In this document: positions 61,121 through 64,000 of the stretch, piece by piece
Numbering within the stretch: position 1 is the first letter of the stretch
How the letters are laid out: each line of letters begins with the position of its first letter
Assembly (NCBI RefSeq): GCF_013204795.1
Contig: NZ_JABMKW010000008.1
Location: 248,001-312,000, forward strand
Direction of reading: 5' to 3'
DNA: 64,000 nt
From: Pedobacter panaciterrae
Lineage (GTDB): Bacteria; Bacteroidota; Bacteroidia; Sphingobacteriales; Sphingobacteriaceae
Position numbers and translations under genes: made by a program
The notes under the pieces: model-generated
What the model was told of the DNA's origin: nothing
The model's database searches: none
The model's input: the letters and a program-made list of their open reading frames with translations, nothing else

Positions 61121-62023
61121 ATGCCGCCAGCACAAAGAAAAACACCCGTTTCGCAAAAGACTTCTATTCCGCGAAAAACTACCGTACCACGTAAAAAGGC
61201 CGTTCCCCGAAAAAAGCAAACAAAGAAAAAGCCCTGGTCATTGCAAGTTAAGTTCATGCTTGTTGCGGTGTTGCTGGTTCTTTTATCTCCTTTTTATTAC
61301 GCATACATTATTAAGGGATTTACTTCAACATGGAGATGGCTAAAGGATTTGGGTGAGGATCCTGCATATCGTACCTATCGCAGCTTTAATATCCGGATAC
61401 CAAAGGATTACAATATACATGGTATAGATGTTTCCTATTATCAGGGTAAGATAGATTGGAAAAGGGTTAAGGCGATGGAAGAAGATGATGTGCGCGTGCA
61501 TTTTGCATTTATAAAGGCAACAGAGGGGATGCTTAGTGTTGATCCTTATTTTCAACGAAACTGGCGGGAGGCTGCCAAAGTAGGTATTGTGTGTGGAGCA
61601 TATCATTTTTTCAGACCTCAGAAATCGGGGAGCTGGCAAGCTAAGTTCTTCCTTCAAACTGTAAAATTCGAGGCTGGGGATCTTCCTCCTGTTGTAGATA
61701 TAGAACAATTAAATGGTACTTCGCCTGCAAATATGCGAGCGCAACTGAAAGAGTTTGTTTCTTATATAGAGAAAAGAGAGCAGGTAAAACCGATTATTTA
61801 TACCGGGCTGTCGTTCTATAATGACTATTTGAAAGGATACTTTGATAATTATCCTTTGTGGATTGCCCATTACCATCAACCAAAGCTTAAAGTTAATGAA
61901 GCTACCAAATGGTTCTTTTGGCAACACTCTGATAAGGCAAGAATCTCAGGTATTAATCACGCAGTAGATTTTAATGTTTTTAAAGGTGATAGTACAACCT
62001 TTTCACAAATGTTGATTAAATAA
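61121..62023 (+). CDS. Membrane-anchored GH25 lysozyme-like muramidase
   Basis: Start placed at the ATG at 61121; the frame extends upstream only through the promoter-like boxes. The first 40 residues are very basic and contain repeated PRK(K/T) units (IPRKTTVPRKKAVPRKK), followed by one membrane segment (about 44-65). The GH25 domain occupies 95-300: HGIDVSYYQGKIDW with Asp103, FAFIKATEGMLSVDPYF, GAYHFFRP, the catalytic Asp193 and Glu195 in PPVVDIEQLNG, and FWQHSDKARISGI. It should cleave peptidoglycan from the periplasmic face. Length is 300. The basic cytoplasmic tail is unexplained. Confidence 0.92.
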   Translation: MPPAQRKTPVSQKTSIPRKTTVPRKKAVPRKKQTKKKPWSLQVKFMLVAVLLVLLSPFYYAYIIKGFTSTWRWLKDLGEDPAYRTYRSFNIRIPKDYNIHGIDVSYYQGKIDWKRVKAMEEDDVRVHFAFIKATEGMLSVDPYFQRNWREAAKVGIVCGAYHFFRPQKSGSWQAKFFLQTVKFEAGDLPPVVDIEQLNGTSPANMRAQLKEFVSYIEKREQVKPIIYTGLSFYNDYLKGYFDNYPLWIAHYHQPKLKVNEATKWFFWQHSDKARISGINHAVDFNVFKGDSTTFSQMLIK

Positions 62024-62140
62024 AATCCTTTCTGTTAATGGTTAGCTTAAGTTATTTAAAAGAAAAATAACTACAGTTATAAATATATAATGAATCATTA
62101 TTTCTAATATTACTAAAAATTATTTTTAAATATTGGGGGT

Positions 62141-62674
62141 ATGCAGGAGCTGGTCATTCGCATTCGGGAAAATGAGGACGAATCTGCATTTAATGAGCTT
62201 TACGAGGGATATGCAAATAAGTTTTTCCGGTTCGCACAATCATTTGTGGGAGAGCGTGAGATTGCAGAAGAAATTGTAAATGATGTGTTGGTAAGGCTCT
62301 GGATTGAGCGTAAGGAAAACTTGCGCATCAACAATATGCAGGTCTACCTTTATACATCGATAAAGAATGCATGCTTAAATCATTTGCGTAGCATTACCTC
62401 TAAAAAGAATAATGAAATAAAGGTAACTGAAGCGTATTATTTTCATTTGTCGGTTGATCCATCCCAGATTCTGATCAGTAAAGAGTTGTCAGATAATATG
62501 CTGAAGGCTATTAACGACTTACCTGCCCGATGCAAACTGATCTTTAAAATGGTAAAGGAAGATGATTTGTCTTGTAAAGAAGTAGCGAGTATTCTTGGGC
62601 TTTCTGATAAGACTGTATTTGCACAGCTATCCATTGCACTTAAAAAGCTCGATTCGGCAATTCATAGTAAGTAG
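62141..62674 (+). CDS. ECF-type RNA polymerase sigma factor
   Basis: A 177-residue sigma-70 family factor of the group common in Bacteroidetes polysaccharide loci. Region 2 is at about 15-80: ESAFNELYEGYANKFFRFAQ, EREIAEEIVNDVLVRLWIER. Region 4 is at about 118-172: INDLPARCKLIFKMVKEDDL, SCKEVASILGLSDKTVFAQLSIALKKLDS. The paired FecR-type anti-sigma gene begins 159 bases downstream. It probably controls the SusC-like gene that starts at the right edge of the window. Confidence 0.93.
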   Translation: MQELVIRIRENEDESAFNELYEGYANKFFRFAQSFVGEREIAEEIVNDVLVRLWIERKENLRINNMQVYLYTSIKNACLNHLRSITSKKNNEIKVTEAYYFHLSVDPSQILISKELSDNMLKAINDLPARCKLIFKMVKEDDLSCKEVASILGLSDKTVFAQLSIALKKLDSAIHSK

Positions 62675-62833
62675 GATTGAGATTGCGCACGGTTTAGGTT
62701 GAGATAAAGACTTGCGTGGAGATGATGGCTTAAGGATGGTAAAAGCCATTTACAAGAATTTCAAAAATATTTTTATTTCTTTTAGGAATATCGATACCCT
62801 CGCGTGTCTTTACCTTAGACACTATTTATATAT

Positions 62834-63907
62834 ATGATAAAATCCAGGTTTATTGAATTAATGGCCAAAAGCATATCTAAGTCTTCAACACCAGAAGAAT
62901 TAGCTGAGCTGGAGGAGTTTTTTATTCATTTTCCGGAATATAGAAAAATGCAGGCTTTTACAGATGCATTGACGACAGAGGAAAAGCAACCAGACACTTT
63001 AGTAAAACAAAAAGATATTAATCAAAAAATTGATGGGCTTTGGGATAAAATCAGAACAGAGGAAAACACGATTACACCTGTTAAAGAGGCTAAGATAAGT
63101 TCATTAATATATTGGAAGTGGATAGCAGCAGCGTTGGTTGTGGGCGTTTTAACTGTGTTTTTTTTCTATGGAAGAAAACCAACTGTTCCGGATCAGTTTG
63201 CAGGTTCAGAAATGCACCGGATCTATGTTCCTTTTGGAAAAACCAGAGACTTGAAATTGTCTGATGGCACAAAAGTTAAATTGAATGCAGGGAGTACGTT
63301 TACTTATCCGGAAGTGTTTTCTGCTACAAGCAGAGAAGTGAGCCTGAAGGGCGAGGGTTTTTTTCAGGTAGAAAAAAATCCTAAAAGGCCTTTTCTGGTT
63401 CATACCGACAAGTTCATGGTAAAGGTATTAGGGACTGTATTTAATGTTAAGGCCTATGCCACAGATAAAAAGGTTGAAACTACATTGCTTAGCGGAAAAA
63501 TCCTGGTTGAATTAAATGATAAGCCAGAAAAGAAGATTGTGATGCTGCCTAATGAAAAGCTTACTGTTGCAAATGACCTGGAGCAGGGCAGAAATGCTGA
63601 TAAAAAAGCAGCCGTACCGGAGTATCAGCTAGAGAGACTATCTGAAGCCAATACACAGGACGTTAAAGAGATTGCCTGGCTGAGCAATAAAATGATTTTT
63701 ACAAATGAAAGTTTTGAAGAAGTAGGTAAACAGATTGAGAGACGATTTGATGTGAAAATGGTATTTGATAATGAAACCTTGAAAAAAGAAGAAATTAGTG
63801 GGGTGTTTGAAGAAGAATCTTTGGAACAAGCACTCTCCTTAATAAAAATGACTACTCCATTTAAGTTCAGAAGGGATAAAGGAGTAGTTCACCTCTCTGC
63901 ACCTTAA
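62834..63907 (+). CDS. FecR-family anti-sigma factor with DUF4974 end
   Basis: The 357-residue protein has a cytoplasmic N-terminal anti-sigma part (about 1-90), one membrane segment (about 95-113, WKWIAAALVVGVLTVFFFY) and the periplasmic FecR domain (about 125-235: VPFGKTRDLKLSDGTKVKLN, STFTYPEVFSATSREVSLKG, FFQVEKNPKRPFLVHTDKFM, VLGTVFNVKAYATDKKVETT). The C-terminal 80 residues match DUF4974 (IFTNESFEEVGKQIERRFDV). It transmits the signal from a TonB-dependent transducer to the ECF factor encoded just upstream. Confidence 0.94.
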   Translation: MIKSRFIELMAKSISKSSTPEELAELEEFFIHFPEYRKMQAFTDALTTEEKQPDTLVKQKDINQKIDGLWDKIRTEENTITPVKEAKISSLIYWKWIAAALVVGVLTVFFFYGRKPTVPDQFAGSEMHRIYVPFGKTRDLKLSDGTKVKLNAGSTFTYPEVFSATSREVSLKGEGFFQVEKNPKRPFLVHTDKFMVKVLGTVFNVKAYATDKKVETTLLSGKILVELNDKPEKKIVMLPNEKLTVANDLEQGRNADKKAAVPEYQLERLSEANTQDVKEIAWLSNKMIFTNESFEEVGKQIERRFDVKMVFDNETLKKEEISGVFEEESLEQALSLIKMTTPFKFRRDKGVVHLSAP

Positions 63908-63950
63908 GCAAATAATTAACCAATAATAAAAACCAAATTAAACTAAAAAA

Positions 63951-64000
63951 ATGAAGAAATTTTATCTGACCGATTCCTGAAAATCCACAAATAAATAAGG
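63951..64000 (+). pseudogene. Start of a SusC-like TonB-dependent receptor, apparently frameshifted, cut by the window
   Basis: An ATG 43 bases after the FecR stop opens MKKFYLTDS and meets TGA at 63978-63980. Reading one base later from 63979 gives ENPQINK, which continues the DS as DSENPQINK, a start I associate with Sphingobacteriaceae SusC receptors. This suggests one extra T at about 63978 (or a sequencing error). Only 50 bases are visible, and a true start further on remains possible, so pseudogene status is provisional. Confidence 0.4.

Overview
The window is a chromosomal segment of a Bacteroidetes bacterium, most likely Sphingobacteriaceae and Pedobacter-like. The reasons are a SusC/SusD pair, an ECF sigma/FecR pair leading into a second SusC-type gene, family-typical proteins (DUF3276/PUR-like, DUF4290, DUF5522, DUF6266, a long NusB, fused SecDF), Bacteroidetes-type promoters (TTTG, 19 bases, TAnnTTTG) and AT-rich DNA. 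No rRNA, tRNA, CRISPR array, insertion sequence or prophage was recognised. Identifications rest on motif recognition, with no database search.

Region by region. 1-9.6 kb is a carbohydrate locus: the end of a SusC receptor, SusD, a NagX/HGSNAT-like membrane protein and a GH20 beta-N-acetylhexosaminidase, then a hairpin and a DUF2231/c-type cytochrome/DUF1549/DUF1553 protein paired with a Tat-exported DUF1501 protein. 9.6-22.9 kb is mostly housekeeping: PUR-like protein, ABC exporter, Leu/Val-type dehydrogenase, NusB, DUF1573, YajC, YbbR-like, CoaE, metallo-beta-lactamase exonuclease, DUF5522, MarR, ZIP transporter, PAP2, methyltransferase, GlmM and cysteine desulfurase. 23-26 kb holds a secreted BSP-type metalloprotease and a GH92 mannosidase. 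26-37 kb carries AccD, aldolase, a GNAT protein, an HMG-CoA-lyase-like protein, NDH-2, SecDF, DHFR-ThyA, IspE, OsmC and LapA. 37-45.6 kb has a very large outer-membrane metallopeptidase/propeller/barrel protein, then EamA, LptG and Tgt on the minus strand, and a glycosyltransferase with RsmG on the plus strand. 45.6-55 kb has a BlaI/M56 regulatory pair with a visible operator-promoter, DprA, cystathionine beta-synthase, MurA, DUF4290 and a UvrD/PcrA helicase. 55-57.1 kb looks accessory: a zeta-toxin-like kinase overlapping a small gene, a long palindromic repeat, a DUF6266 gene and an odd intergenic stretch. 57-64 kb has two PH-domain membrane proteins, an M20 peptidase, a membrane-anchored GH25 protein and the ECF sigma/FecR pair with the first bases of a SusC-like gene that appears frameshifted.

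The most informative observations are residue changes in familiar enzymes: Tgt without its three zinc cysteines, MurA with Asp for the fosfomycin-target Cys, a Leu/Val-type dehydrogenase with Asn for the catalytic Lys, a lyase with altered active-site residues, and an ABC exporter with Asp for the catalytic Glu. Alongside these are two families of palindromic intergenic repeats, the BlaI autoregulatory site, and the toxin-like/small-gene pair. I did not find one clear-cut new system. The best candidates for undescribed biology are the 936-residue metallopeptidase-propeller-barrel protein, the toxin-first gene pair at 55.2-55.9 kb, and the cytochrome/DUF1501 pair attached to the hexosaminidase locus.
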